DNA of 14,467 nt from Methanothrix harundinacea (GTDB lineage Archaea > Halobacteriota > Methanosarcinia > Methanotrichales > Methanotrichaceae): assembly GCA_002502785.1 (NCBI GenBank), contig DAQG01000122.1, positions 1 through 14,467 of the forward strand, given 5' to 3'. The position numbers and the translations under genes were made by a program. Positions within the stretch are counted from its first letter, which is position 1, and each line of letters begins with the position of its first letter. The notes beneath the pieces are model-generated. The model was not told the DNA's origin. It did not search any database and saw only the letters and a list, made by a program, of their open reading frames with translations. Shown here one piece after another: positions 1 to 7,659 of this stretch.

Positions 1-30
1 TACTTTAATGTTTCGGATACTTAATCAAAT

Positions 31-38
31 TATAAATA
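31..38 (+). promoter_or_regulatory. Possible TATA box upstream of the M36-like peptidase gene
   Basis: TATAAATA lies in an AT-rich leader about 70 bases before the TTG at 106. An archaeal start site about 26 bases downstream (near 60) would leave a leader of roughly 45 bases. No convincing ribosome site follows. In such AT-rich DNA a chance match is quite possible, so this is weak. Confidence 0.3.
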
Positions 39-105
39 AAAGAAGCCCATGAGCTTATTTCCATATTGAGACGAAATATGATGATTATTCTGTTTTTAAA
101 AGATT

Positions 106-2259
106 TTGGTGGCGTTTCTAAAATTAGATCTGGGAGAGGGGTATAAAGATAGACGCCGCTACGCAAGCCGTAAAGGTTTCATCTTCTGTCCCGACCCCAT
201 AAGGTCGTCTCAGAACAGCAACCTGAGCTGGAACTCCTCTGAGAGCACCTTGAACAACGAACAATTCGAAAAGGACATCGAGAATTTAGACGCTCCTGTA
301 AACGGCAAGTACAAGCTGGACGGCGCCTGGGTTAAGGTTCGGGACAAGGAGGCACCGAACTTCGCCCCTCCGGAGACTACGGGGGATTTCAAATACCACG
401 CGAAAGACCGTGAATTTCTCTGTGTGATGGCATACTACTACTTGGATCGCCTGATCAGTGATCTGCGCGGCTTTAACGTTACCAGTTTTAACGGTGCCGT
501 GACGGGACCTATCCAGGTTGACGCCCAGGGTTGCGACGGAGATGACCAGTCATGGTTCACAACTGATATTAACGGCGATCCTTACATTGCACACGGTGAG
601 GGTGGGGTTCCCGATGCATCCGATCCCGGAGTCATCGTGCACGAGTACGGTCACGCGGTACATTCATTCTTGGCCAGCAACCAGACCTATGCTAACGAGC
701 ACATTTTCTGCGACTTCCTCGCCACCGCCTGGGTAGATCGCTATAACGAGAAGCAGTTTGCCCGCGAGGAGGTGTTCCCCTGGGACAACAATCCCCACAA
801 CCAGTGGTCAACATGGAGACGTGTGAACCTGACGGAGCGTTTCGACGATGTCGGGTATTCCGGATACCCTGATACGAAGAAGGGTGCGATCGGCGCAACC
901 GCTCTGTGGGATTTATTCTTAAACATCGGCGGAAACTCTCCATACCCGGATGTGAGGCGTTGGGCTGCTGACGAAGCGATTCGAACCTACATGAACATGC
1001 TGGTGACCGTCGCCAACAATACTTCGACCGAGAACCTTATCAATGGTCTGATCACCGCCGATGAGGCCAGAACCGGCGGCCTTTACAAGAAAGTTATTTG
1101 GGATGCCTTCCGCCGCCGTGGGCTGTGGAACGAGTTCACGCCGACCGGCAACGTCGATCTGTACGTTCGTGATAGCGACACGGATATCGGGGAACATGCC
1201 AGCCCTCAGATTCACTGGACATCACCTGACATCTGGGTTCGCAACTCACCGCCACCATCCGATCCAAACGATCCCAACGATCCAAACTACGGCGAGAACC
1301 CCGACGACGGTCATCAGTCCCCCATCAACAACGCGCCTAACTACCTCTACGTTCGAGTCCGCAGCCGTGGATCGCAGCAATCTCCAGCCAACGCCTTCAC
1401 CTTAGAGGCGTTCCACTGCAACCCCGCCACCGCCATGCTCTGGCCCGATCACTTCCAGTCCATGGGAACGCTGCCTATCACTTCTGCCATTCCGGCGAAT
1501 GGCGGTTCGGTGAGGATCGGACCGTTCATTTGGACGCCGCAGATAGTGGACCACGAGTGTCTACTGGTGGTTGTAAAAGGCGCGAACGACCAGACCATAG
1601 CTGATACGGTCAAAGCCAAGGGGTCGGTAGACCACTGGAAGCTGGTTCGCTTTGACAACAACGTCGGGCAGCGCAACGTTAAACCAGCTCCATCGACACC
1701 AGGAGGCAAGACCAGGACTAGCTTCCTGATACGAGGGACCACTCACCCCTCGACTAACACGCTGCTACTGGACACCAGCACGCTCCCGCCCGACACCAAG
1801 ATCAGCGTGCGGGTGGCCCGCACCATCACCGATCAAGCCGAGGGCCTCTCCGGCTTTATCTTGAGAGAACAGAACTCGCGGTGGTCGACGTTATCCCTTG
1901 CTGGCGGCACCGTAGGAACGATCGACGGTTTCCCGCTTGCGACTCACGAGGAGAAGAGCGTCACTTTAGATATCGACTTCTCATACCAGGCCGAGAACCT
2001 GAAGCGTTATCCCATTGTGGCGGGTCAGGTGCAGGACGGCGTCCTGGCCGGCCAGCTCACCATCGAGATCACGGCGGTGAAGGAGTCAGAGGATTACGTA
2101 TACGGCAACGCGCGCAGCCGGGAGATGCATACATTGAACTGCGTGTACCGGAAAAAGATGAAACCTTACAACCAGGTACCGTTCGAGACGATCAAGGACG
2201 GACTGGCCCGCGGCTATAACGGTTGCGCATTTTGTATGCCAGAATACAACACCGACTGA
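106..2259 (+). CDS. M36-like zinc metallopeptidase with shared C-terminal module, lacking signal peptide and pro-region
   Basis: Predicted zinc endopeptidase. HEYGH at residues 179-183 is the gluzincin zinc/catalytic motif, set in the usual M36-like context: FCPDP near residue 27, then a segment at 107-123 resembling the family's AYYHIDR helix, then IVHEYGHAV. The family's downstream EGxxD, whose Glu is the third zinc ligand, reads NEHIFCD (197-203), with His at the expected Glu position and Glu one residue earlier. Residues 351-717 form a beta-rich module shared with the next gene: an RDSDTD repeat start, DIWVRN, a DPNDPNDPN linker, YLYVRVRSRG, and a C-terminal H675/C679/C707/C710 set resembling an Ada-type zinc site. 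The start is TTG (or GTG at 109); a stop sits at 97-99 in the same frame and no ribosome site is visible. Relatives usually carry a signal peptide and a long pro-region, absent here. It may be a truncated remnant or a cytoplasmic form. Confidence 0.72.
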   Translation: MVAFLKLDLGEGYKDRRRYASRKGFIFCPDPIRSSQNSNLSWNSSESTLNNEQFEKDIENLDAPVNGKYKLDGAWVKVRDKEAPNFAPPETTGDFKYHAKDREFLCVMAYYYLDRLISDLRGFNVTSFNGAVTGPIQVDAQGCDGDDQSWFTTDINGDPYIAHGEGGVPDASDPGVIVHEYGHAVHSFLASNQTYANEHIFCDFLATAWVDRYNEKQFAREEVFPWDNNPHNQWSTWRRVNLTERFDDVGYSGYPDTKKGAIGATALWDLFLNIGGNSPYPDVRRWAADEAIRTYMNMLVTVANNTSTENLINGLITADEARTGGLYKKVIWDAFRRRGLWNEFTPTGNVDLYVRDSDTDIGEHASPQIHWTSPDIWVRNSPPPSDPNDPNDPNYGENPDDGHQSPINNAPNYLYVRVRSRGSQQSPANAFTLEAFHCNPATAMLWPDHFQSMGTLPITSAIPANGGSVRIGPFIWTPQIVDHECLLVVVKGANDQTIADTVKAKGSVDHWKLVRFDNNVGQRNVKPAPSTPGGKTRTSFLIRGTTHPSTNTLLLDTSTLPPDTKISVRVARTITDQAEGLSGFILREQNSRWSTLSLAGGTVGTIDGFPLATHEEKSVTLDIDFSYQAENLKRYPIVAGQVQDGVLAGQLTIEITAVKESEDYVYGNARSREMHTLNCVYRKKMKPYNQVPFETIKDGLARGYNGCAFCMPEYNTD
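1156..2259 (+). repeat. Copy 1 of duplicated C-terminal module
   Basis: This region encodes residues 351-717 of the M36-like protein and is repeated at 3337-4434. The two copies match along their full length in protein. DNA identity is uneven: 1775-1832 is identical over 58 bases to 3950-4007, and 1980-2120 is nearly identical to its partner, while 1741-1774 differs at many positions. Sub-parts are a CARDB-like segment with DIWVRN and YLYVRVRSRG, a DPN-rich linker, a beta-rich middle, and a tail with H-x3-C and C-x2-C. Confidence 0.9.
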
Positions 2260-2273
2260 GCCGGGCAAAAGGT

Positions 2274-2298
2274 GCCGGATACCCTCGAAGTATCCGGC
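2274..2298 (+). other. Perfect 9-bp hairpin between the two peptidase genes
   Basis: GCCGGATAC and GTATCCGGC form a perfect 9-bp stem around a 7-base loop, 14 bases after the stop of the upstream gene. No T-tract follows, so it is not a classic archaeal terminator. It could be an RNA-processing or 3'-end stabilising element, or an attenuating structure between the genes. Confidence 0.5.
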
Positions 2299-2358
2299 CC
2301 TAGTGCTATTAGGTAGATCATCACAGTTGCTTGGATGAATACCGATGGAGAGAACGTT

Positions 2359-4434
2359 ATGCTCCAGCAAATTCCCGAATACTATCCACCGCCGGACAAA
2401 CGAAGGCGTCCGGATATCCCTCTCGTCCCAGCTGCACTGAAGGCGAAGAAGTGGACAGGAGCGCTTCCCGACAAGTTTATCGCTGCGCTCGTCACCCGTG
2501 TCTCACAGACAAACTTGAAGAATTGGGTCGCCGACCTCAGCGCATTTCACACACGTCACACAAAATCCGCCTATAATGCCCAGGTGGCAGAATGGTTGGC
2601 GAACCAGTTCGAAAGTTTTGGCTATACAGATGTAGTTAAGCGTTCGTATGAAAAAGAAGACCTTCTGCTGTACAACGTCGCCTGTACGAAACAAGGCGCC
2701 GGCAACACTGGAAAAATCATTATGGTCTGCGGCCACTTCGATTGCATCTCGGGAAATCCCGAGGACGTTGCAGCTAGAGCCCCGGGTGCTGACGATAACG
2801 CCACGGGCATAGCCGTCATCCTGGAGCTGGCCCGCATCCTGGCTCAGGTAGAATTGAACGATTCGGTTCAGTTCGTCGCTTTCTCTGGCGAAGAGCAGGG
2901 ACTGTGGGGTTCAACCGCCTATGCGCAGTACGTAAAGGAGAACAACATCAGCGTTCATCGATTGATCAACCTGGACATGGTCGGCTACCCGCCAGACGAT
3001 TTTGCCGTAATCGTCGAACGCGACGTAGGCAACATAGCGACTGGAAACGACATTGAATCGCAGAACTTCGGGAACGTCATGGCTCAAATGGCGACCGACT
3101 ACACCAGCATGCCTGTACTGCTGGGACCAATATACGATAGCGACTACATGCCGTTTGAGGCACGAGGTTACGTGGTAATCGGTGCGTACGAGGGCGGGGA
3201 GAACCCGAATTATCATCACGGCAGCGACACATCGGTCTCTGTAGACTTTGCTTACGTCGCCGAGGTAGCGCGCATGACTCTGGCGACAGTGTTGCATGAG
3301 ACAGTGGCGGTCGTCGACGAGGGCTCATCTCAGATCGACGTCTACATCCGCGACAGCGTGACGGATACCGGGGATCAGCCCAGCAGTCTGCCCCACTGGC
3401 AGTCGCCTGATATCTGGGTGCGCAACTCACCACCGCCAGCCGATCCAAACGATCCCAACGATCCAAACCGCGGCGAGAATCCCGACGACGGCCACCAGCC
3501 CCCCATCAACAACGTGCCCAACTACCTCTACGTCCGGGTCCACAACCGCGGATTGCAGCAGGCACCAGCCAATGCGTTCACCTTAGAGGCGTTCCATTGC
3601 AATCCCGCCACCGCCATGCTCTGGCCCACCCATTTCCATTCCATGGGCACGCTGCCCATCAATTCTGCCATTGACGCCAATGGTGGCTCTGTGCGGATAG
3701 GACCGTTCACCTGGACCCCACAGATCGTCGACCACGAGTGCTTGCTGGCAGTCGTCTCGGGTGCCGGTGACCGTGCCATCTCTGATATTTTTTCGGGAGA
3801 GATTGATCACTCCACTCTGGTGCGGTTTGACAACAACGTCGGACAGCGTAACGTGAAACCTGTGCCTTCGACGCCAGGAGGCAAGACCAAGACGAGCTTC
3901 CTGATACGAGGGACAACTCTCCCTTCGACGAATTCGCTGCGACTTGACGCCAGCACGCTCCCGCCCGACACCAAGATCAGCGTGCGGGTGGCCCGCACCA
4001 TCACCGACCAAGCCGCGGGCCTCTCCGGCTTTATCTTGAGAGAACAGAACTCGCGGTGGTCGACGTTGTCCCTTGCAGGCGGCGCGGTGGGAACGATCGA
4101 CGAATTCTCCCTTGCCATCTACGAGGAAAAGAGCGTCACTTTAGATATCGACTTCTCATATCAGGCTGAGCACCTGAAGCGTTATCCCATCGTGGCAGGT
4201 CAGGTGCAGGACGGCGTCCTGGCCGGCCAGCTCACCATCGAGATCACGGCGGTGAAGGAGTCGGAGGATTACGTATACGGCAACGCGCGTAGCCGGGAGC
4301 TGCATACCTTCAACTGCGTGTACCGGAAAAAGATGAAACCCTACAACCAGCTACCGTTCGAGACGATCAAGGACGGACTTGCCCGCGGCTATAACGGCTG
4401 CGCGTTCTGTCTGCCCGAATACAACAGCGGATGA
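2359..4434 (+). CDS. M28-family zinc aminopeptidase-type protein with shared C-terminal module
   Basis: Predicted two-zinc exopeptidase of family M28. With the ATG at 2359 as residue 1, the metal and catalytic residues are visible in order: H126 and D128 (HFD), D145 in ADDNATG, E178/E179 in SGEEQG, D206 in NLDMVGY, and a final His in YHHGSDT near 286-287. The catalytic domain covers roughly 40-315. Residues from about 327 to the end are the module also carried by the upstream M36-like gene, ending with H649, C653, C681 and C684 as a putative zinc site. I prefer 2359 over the in-frame ATG at 2335 because GGAGAG at 2347-2352 sits 6 bases upstream. No signal peptide is evident from either start, which is unusual because M28 proteins with such adhesion-like modules are normally exported. 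It is probably co-transcribed with the gene 99 bases upstream. Substrate is unknown. Confidence 0.88.
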   Translation: MLQQIPEYYPPPDKRRRPDIPLVPAALKAKKWTGALPDKFIAALVTRVSQTNLKNWVADLSAFHTRHTKSAYNAQVAEWLANQFESFGYTDVVKRSYEKEDLLLYNVACTKQGAGNTGKIIMVCGHFDCISGNPEDVAARAPGADDNATGIAVILELARILAQVELNDSVQFVAFSGEEQGLWGSTAYAQYVKENNISVHRLINLDMVGYPPDDFAVIVERDVGNIATGNDIESQNFGNVMAQMATDYTSMPVLLGPIYDSDYMPFEARGYVVIGAYEGGENPNYHHGSDTSVSVDFAYVAEVARMTLATVLHETVAVVDEGSSQIDVYIRDSVTDTGDQPSSLPHWQSPDIWVRNSPPPADPNDPNDPNRGENPDDGHQPPINNVPNYLYVRVHNRGLQQAPANAFTLEAFHCNPATAMLWPTHFHSMGTLPINSAIDANGGSVRIGPFTWTPQIVDHECLLAVVSGAGDRAISDIFSGEIDHSTLVRFDNNVGQRNVKPVPSTPGGKTKTSFLIRGTTLPSTNSLRLDASTLPPDTKISVRVARTITDQAAGLSGFILREQNSRWSTLSLAGGAVGTIDEFSLAIYEEKSVTLDIDFSYQAEHLKRYPIVAGQVQDGVLAGQLTIEITAVKESEDYVYGNARSRELHTFNCVYRKKMKPYNQLPFETIKDGLARGYNGCAFCLPEYNSG
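3337..4434 (+). repeat. Copy 2 of duplicated C-terminal module
   Basis: This is the partner of 1156-2259 and lies about 2175 bases downstream over the best-matching part. It begins at a DVYIRDS motif and runs to the stop codon, encoding the same order of segments: DIWVRN, DPN-rich linker, YLYVRVHNRG, beta-rich middle, and the H-x3-C...C-x2-C tail. Patchy nucleotide identity (58 identical bases at 3950-4007 beside a divergent patch) points to duplication followed by local gene conversion. Confidence 0.9.
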
Positions 4435-4474
4435 GCAGGAGAGAATGAGGACTGAAGGGAGGGAATAGTGAACT

Positions 4475-6340
4475 CTATCGCCTTAAGCGTCCCTTTTCCC
4501 GAACCCCTCTCCCTTCCATCGGCACCAAGCACTTCGGCGCGTCGCCGATCAGGTCCTCCCTTCCTGCTATTCGTAGCCCCTCCCGGACGAGCACCCAGTT
4601 CCTCTTGTCCCGATAGTGGAGTAGCGCTCGCTGGATCTCCTTCTCGCGCCCCCTGGGTACATGGACCGGCTTTCCTGAGAAGGGGTCGAAGCCCGAATGG
4701 TACATGCAGGTGGAGACGGTCATGGGCGTCGGGGTGAAGTCCTGAACCTGCTCGGAATAGAGGCGGCTATCCCGGATGTATTCTGCCAGCTCGATCATGT
4801 CTTTTATTTCGCATCCAGGATGGCCGGAGATGAAGTAGGGGACCAGGTACTGCTCTTTTCCCTCTTCTCGGCTCAGGGATTTGAACCTCCGCCTGAACTC
4901 CTCCAGGACGGCTTTTGAGGGTTTGTGCATCACTTCGAGGACGCGGCCTGAGACGTGCTCGGGCGCCACCTTCATGTGGCCCGAGACGTGGTGGCGGCAG
5001 AGCTCTTCGAGGTACTCCCGACCTGCAGGGGACTGGTCGGCCAGGATCAGGTCGTGCCTGATCCCGGAGCTGACGAAGACTCGTTTGACACCGGGAATCT
5101 CACGAAGTCGGTGGAGGAGTTCGACCTGCCGGCTGTGGTCCGCCGCGAGGCTCGGGCAATCCGGGCTGCAGAGCTTATCGGCACAGGCGCCGCAGGTTTG
5201 CCACCTGTTGCACGCCATCCCGTACATGTTGGCGGTGGGACCGCCCACGTCCTGGATGACGCCCGCAAAGCCTGGCATCTTCGTCAGCTTTTCTGCCCCC
5301 CTCACCACAGACTCGATACTCCTGCTCTGGATGATCCTTCCCTGGTGGTGGGTGAGGGCGCAGAAGGAACACGATCCGAAGCACCCTCGGTGGGTGGTTA
5401 TCGAGAACCGCACCGGCTCCAGGGCCGGAATCTCCTCCCGATAAGACGGGTGAGCGGCCCTAGTGTAGGGGAGCTCGTAGATCCGGTCCAGCTCCTCGGT
5501 CGTCAGGGGCAGCGCGGGCGGATTCTGGATGACGACGGTCTTGGGGTGGGGCTGGACGACTTTTTTTCCTCTAAAGGGATCCTGCTCGCCATAGTGAAGG
5601 CGGAAGGCTTCGGCGTACCTCCTTTTGTCTTTTGCCACCTCTAAAAAGGACGGTATCTCGAGAAACCCCTGGTGGTCGGTCGCCCTCCACTCCCGCACCT
5701 CCATCTTGACGGCGGTCCCGGCAACGTCCTTGATGTCACCGACATCGTCGCCACTCTCCAGGCGGCGGGCGATCTCCAGAATAGGCTTCTCCCCCATACC
5801 GAAGACGACGAGGTCAGAAGGTGCGTCTGCCAGGATTGACTGGCGGACCGAATCCGACCAGAAGTCGTAATGGGCGAACCTCCGAAGGCTAGCCTCGATC
5901 CCGCCGAGGACGAGAGGGACGTTCGGAAATAGGGCGTGAACCTTGTTGGCGTAGACGATGGCGGCCCTGTCGGGCCGAAGGAGTCGACCACCAGGAGAGT
6001 ATACGTCCCTTCTCCGGCGCTTTTTGTTCGGGGAATAGTTGTTCACCATCGAGTCGACGTTTCCAGAGGCCACGCCGAAAAAGAGCCGGGGCTCCCCGAG
6101 AGCACGAAAGTCCTCGTCCCGCCTCCAGTCGGGCTGGGCGATAATCCCGACCGAGCACCCCGCATCATGGAGGACCCGGCCGATCAGACCGACCCCGAAG
6201 GAGGGGTGGTCTACGTAACCATCCCCCGAGATTAAGATCACGTCGAACCGGTCGACGCCTTCGTGCTTCGCCTCATCCATCGACATGGGAAGAGGCGGCG
6301 AGCCCATCGCCCTCGCCTTTTTTCTTTCGCTCCTTCTCAT
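4475..6340 (-). CDS. ygiQ: YgiQ-type (UPF0313) radical SAM protein
   Basis: Radical SAM iron-sulfur protein of the YgiQ/UPF0313 family. Its reaction is not established. The [4Fe-4S]/SAM motif is C320, C324 and C327 (RGCFGSCSFCALTHHQGR). The N-terminal third carries family-typical segments (DVILISGDGYVDHPSFG, GNVDSMVNNY, LVLGGIEASLRR). A second Cys cluster at 377-395 (C377, C383, C386, C391, C395) matches the Cys-rich patch usual in this family. At 621 residues it is within the normal range. The ATG at 6340 directly follows the TAG of the PPC/DUF296 gene (TAGATG), and GAGAGG sits six bases before the ATG, so translation is probably coupled. It converges on the M28 gene, with 40 bases between their stop codons. 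Confidence 0.95.
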   Translation of the reverse strand: MRRSERKKARAMGSPPLPMSMDEAKHEGVDRFDVILISGDGYVDHPSFGVGLIGRVLHDAGCSVGIIAQPDWRRDEDFRALGEPRLFFGVASGNVDSMVNNYSPNKKRRRRDVYSPGGRLLRPDRAAIVYANKVHALFPNVPLVLGGIEASLRRFAHYDFWSDSVRQSILADAPSDLVVFGMGEKPILEIARRLESGDDVGDIKDVAGTAVKMEVREWRATDHQGFLEIPSFLEVAKDKRRYAEAFRLHYGEQDPFRGKKVVQPHPKTVVIQNPPALPLTTEELDRIYELPYTRAAHPSYREEIPALEPVRFSITTHRGCFGSCSFCALTHHQGRIIQSRSIESVVRGAEKLTKMPGFAGVIQDVGGPTANMYGMACNRWQTCGACADKLCSPDCPSLAADHSRQVELLHRLREIPGVKRVFVSSGIRHDLILADQSPAGREYLEELCRHHVSGHMKVAPEHVSGRVLEVMHKPSKAVLEEFRRRFKSLSREEGKEQYLVPYFISGHPGCEIKDMIELAEYIRDSRLYSEQVQDFTPTPMTVSTCMYHSGFDPFSGKPVHVPRGREKEIQRALLHYRDKRNWVLVREGLRIAGREDLIGDAPKCLVPMEGRGVREKGRLRR

Positions 6341-6793
6341 CTACAGCCTCTCTTTGAGGTGGGGTAGGTGAAGCCCAGTAGATTCGTCGATGCACCTTCG
6401 GGCATCGAGGCCCAGAAACTCAAAAACCACCGCCTCGACGACGAGGTAAGTTGATGCTCTCTCACGAAGGCAGCCTGTCAAGGCCTTGTCGCCGTGCCCC
6501 GCCGAGGCGTGTATGTGGACCATCGGCTCGCCTCCATCCCCCGGATAGATCGTCGCCACACCAAAGGTCTCCCAAGCTCCATCCAGATCCTCGACGAAAG
6601 GCGGCCCCGGCGGGATGGTCGGCTCCTTTGGGCCGGTGATTAAGTGACCCGTTTTAAGGGCACCGAGAAAGTGGATCATCCCGGTGGCGACGCCCTTTTT
6701 CGCTACGAACCGCTGGATAGACTCGATCAGATCTTCACCATCCTCCAGCCTGATAACGAAAACCCTACCGAGCCTACCTTCCGAGTACTGCAT
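6341..6793 (-). CDS. PPC/DUF296 domain protein
   Basis: A 150-residue protein consisting almost entirely of one PPC (plants and prokaryotes conserved, DUF296) domain, known in plants from AT-hook DNA-binding proteins; prokaryotic members have no settled function. Visible hallmarks are RVFVIRLEDGEDLIESI near the N terminus, GALKTGHLITGP, and VHIHASAGHGDKALTGCL, whose His residues form a conserved, possibly metal-binding, patch. An open frame extends 29 codons further upstream to a TTG, but I chose the ATG at 6793 because the domain begins there and a TATA-like element lies just upstream. The TAG abuts the ygiQ-type ATG, implying one transcript and a possible shared role in regulation or metabolism, which remains inference. 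Confidence 0.9.
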   Translation of the reverse strand: MQYSEGRLGRVFVIRLEDGEDLIESIQRFVAKKGVATGMIHFLGALKTGHLITGPKEPTIPPGPPFVEDLDGAWETFGVATIYPGDGGEPMVHIHASAGHGDKALTGCLRERASTYLVVEAVVFEFLGLDARRCIDESTGLHLPHLKERL

Positions 6794-6816
6794 GAGACTA
6801 CCTATGAGAGAACGAT

Positions 6817-6827
6817 CATAATAAAAC
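6817..6827 (-). promoter_or_regulatory. TATA-like promoter of the DUF296-ygiQ operon
   Basis: On the minus strand this reads GTTTTATTATG, an archaeal TATA-like element centred about 28 bases before the ATG at 6793. This spacing would give a leaderless or very short-leader transcript. It faces away from the LTD1 promoter at 6884-6904, so 6794-6957 is a divergent control region. Confidence 0.45.
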
Positions 6828-6883
6828 CTTGACCTTGACTGAAGCTGGCGCAATAGCCCCAGATCGATAGACACCGCCAATCG

Positions 6884-6904
6884 ATCGATACTGTTATCTA
6901 CTTG
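6884..6904 (+). promoter_or_regulatory. Shared LTD promoter element, copy 1
   Basis: ATCGATACTGTTATCTACTT contains a TATA-like core (GTTATCTA, 6893-6900) and matches the elements before the other two LTD genes (7616-7636, 10608-10628), with consensus ATCGATACKGTTATYTAY. The similarity extends upstream of the TATA core, into the position expected for the TFB recognition element or an activator site. Confidence 0.7.
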
Positions 6905-6927
6905 GAAGCTATTTTCAGCCGGTAAGC

Positions 6928-6943
6928 TCCGGACTTATCCGGG
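6928..6943 (+). promoter_or_regulatory. 5' leader hairpin of LTD gene 1
   Basis: TCCGGA and TCCGGG can pair around a CTTA loop (five Watson-Crick pairs and one wobble). It lies just downstream of the start site predicted from the TATA core and occupies the same position as the stronger leader hairpins of the other two LTD genes. Its sequence is not conserved; only the position and structure are. Confidence 0.5.
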
Positions 6944-6957
6944 ACCGTTGAACAAAG

Positions 6958-7461
6958 ATGTGGGGGATTTGTACGAACCGAATTTCGTCAGTACTGTTGA
7001 TATCTCTCTTCGGCGTCATCGCCTTATCCGCGATCGGCGCAGGCGCCATAGTGATAAACGAGGTGGAGCTTAATCCGCCAGGAAACGCCACCAAATGGGT
7101 CGAGCTTTACAACAACGGCGAAGAGGACGTCGATGTCGGTGGCTGGGTCGTCACCATCGTAAACTTGCCCTGGAAGGGACCGGTACCGATTCCTGAGGGC
7201 ACGGTAATTCCTGCAAAGGGCTACTACCTCGCCGAGGGCGCTCTTCAGTGGGGCCAGGATTACAACGGCACCGTGATCCTGGAAGATGCCGCAGGCATCA
7301 AGGTAGACGAGACCCATCTCATGATTGACGACAGCGACAGCGACTTCACCTACGGCCGCTACCCCAACGGCCTGGACACCGACCAGAAATCCGATTGGAA
7401 GCTCATGAAGGCCACTCCAGGAGCCGAAAACGCCCTGAGCACGAAGGTTCTATTTGGATAA
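6958..7461 (+). CDS. Secreted lamin-tail-domain (LTD) protein 1
   Basis: A 167-residue exported protein. An N-terminal hydrophobic signal segment (about residues 10-29, ending GAGA) is followed by one lamin tail domain, an immunoglobulin-like fold found in nuclear lamins and in many prokaryotic surface proteins. Family marks are INEVELNPPG directly after the signal, WVELYNNG, and near the end YGRYPNGLDTD and ATPGAEN. It is paralogous to the proteins at 7716 and 10705, and likely acts in the envelope or outside the cell with unknown partner. The start is ATG at 6958, which overlaps the TGGGGG motif that serves as ribosome site in the two paralogues; the codon equivalent to their ATG is ACG at 6973. 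A terminator-like hairpin follows at 7500-7555, so it is probably monocistronic. Confidence 0.85.
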   Translation: MWGICTNRISSVLLISLFGVIALSAIGAGAIVINEVELNPPGNATKWVELYNNGEEDVDVGGWVVTIVNLPWKGPVPIPEGTVIPAKGYYLAEGALQWGQDYNGTVILEDAAGIKVDETHLMIDDSDSDFTYGRYPNGLDTDQKSDWKLMKATPGAENALSTKVLFG

Positions 7462-7499
7462 AGCTGACCGAAGATAATTGAGATTCGACGGACGAAAAT

Positions 7500-7555
7500 G
7501 GATCGGTCGCTCAGAGGGCGATCGCCCGGGCCGATCTATAATTTTTCGTCTTTTT
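7500..7555 (+). terminator. Terminator-like hairpin after LTD gene 1
   Basis: An outer stem (GGATCGG, 7500-7506, with CCGATCT, 7531-7537) encloses a perfect 12-base palindrome GGGCGATCGCCC (7516-7527). It is followed by T-rich DNA (ATTTTTCGTCTTTTT, 7541-7555), which fits archaeal T-tract termination. It would separate LTD gene 1 from LTD gene 2. Confidence 0.6.
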
Positions 7556-7615
7556 GGATCTATTTTTGGTCGGAGAAAACGCAAAATTCTTTGGTAGAAA
7601 TCAACCGTCGTTCTG

Positions 7616-7636
7616 ATCGATACGGTTATTTATTTG
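7616..7636 (+). promoter_or_regulatory. Shared LTD promoter element, copy 2
   Basis: ATCGATACGGTTATTTATTT includes the TATA core GTTATTTAT (7625-7633). It is nearly the same as copy 3 at 10608-10628 and closely related to copy 1. The predicted start site near 7655 leaves a leader of about 60 bases with a hairpin at its 5' end. Confidence 0.75.
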
Positions 7637-7659
7637 TAGATCATTTCAGTGAACGTCCT

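Noticed and set aside
78..146. Short frame MMIILFLKDFGGV in front of the M36-like gene as a possible lost signal peptide
   Set aside because: It lies in a different phase, ends at a TAA within 70 bases, and is too short and too charged to be convincing without homologues.
1255..1290. DPN-rich tandem repeat (also 3439-3470)
   Set aside because: It is a low-complexity coding linker inside the duplicated module, not an independent repeat element or CRISPR.
1061..1405. A 114-codon frame within the M36-like gene, and similar frames in the M28 gene
   Set aside because: It overlaps coding sequence conserved between the two module copies, and its protein shows no family motif.
4468..6235. Several plus-strand open frames opposite the ygiQ-type gene, up to 229 codons
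   Set aside because: They are antisense to a strongly supported radical SAM gene, have Pro/Arg-rich compositions typical of shadow frames in GC-rich DNA, and lack ribosome sites.
6794..6880. 29-codon upstream extension of the DUF296 gene from TTG at 6880
   Set aside because: It precedes the domain, begins with a weak start codon, and covers the TATA-like element.
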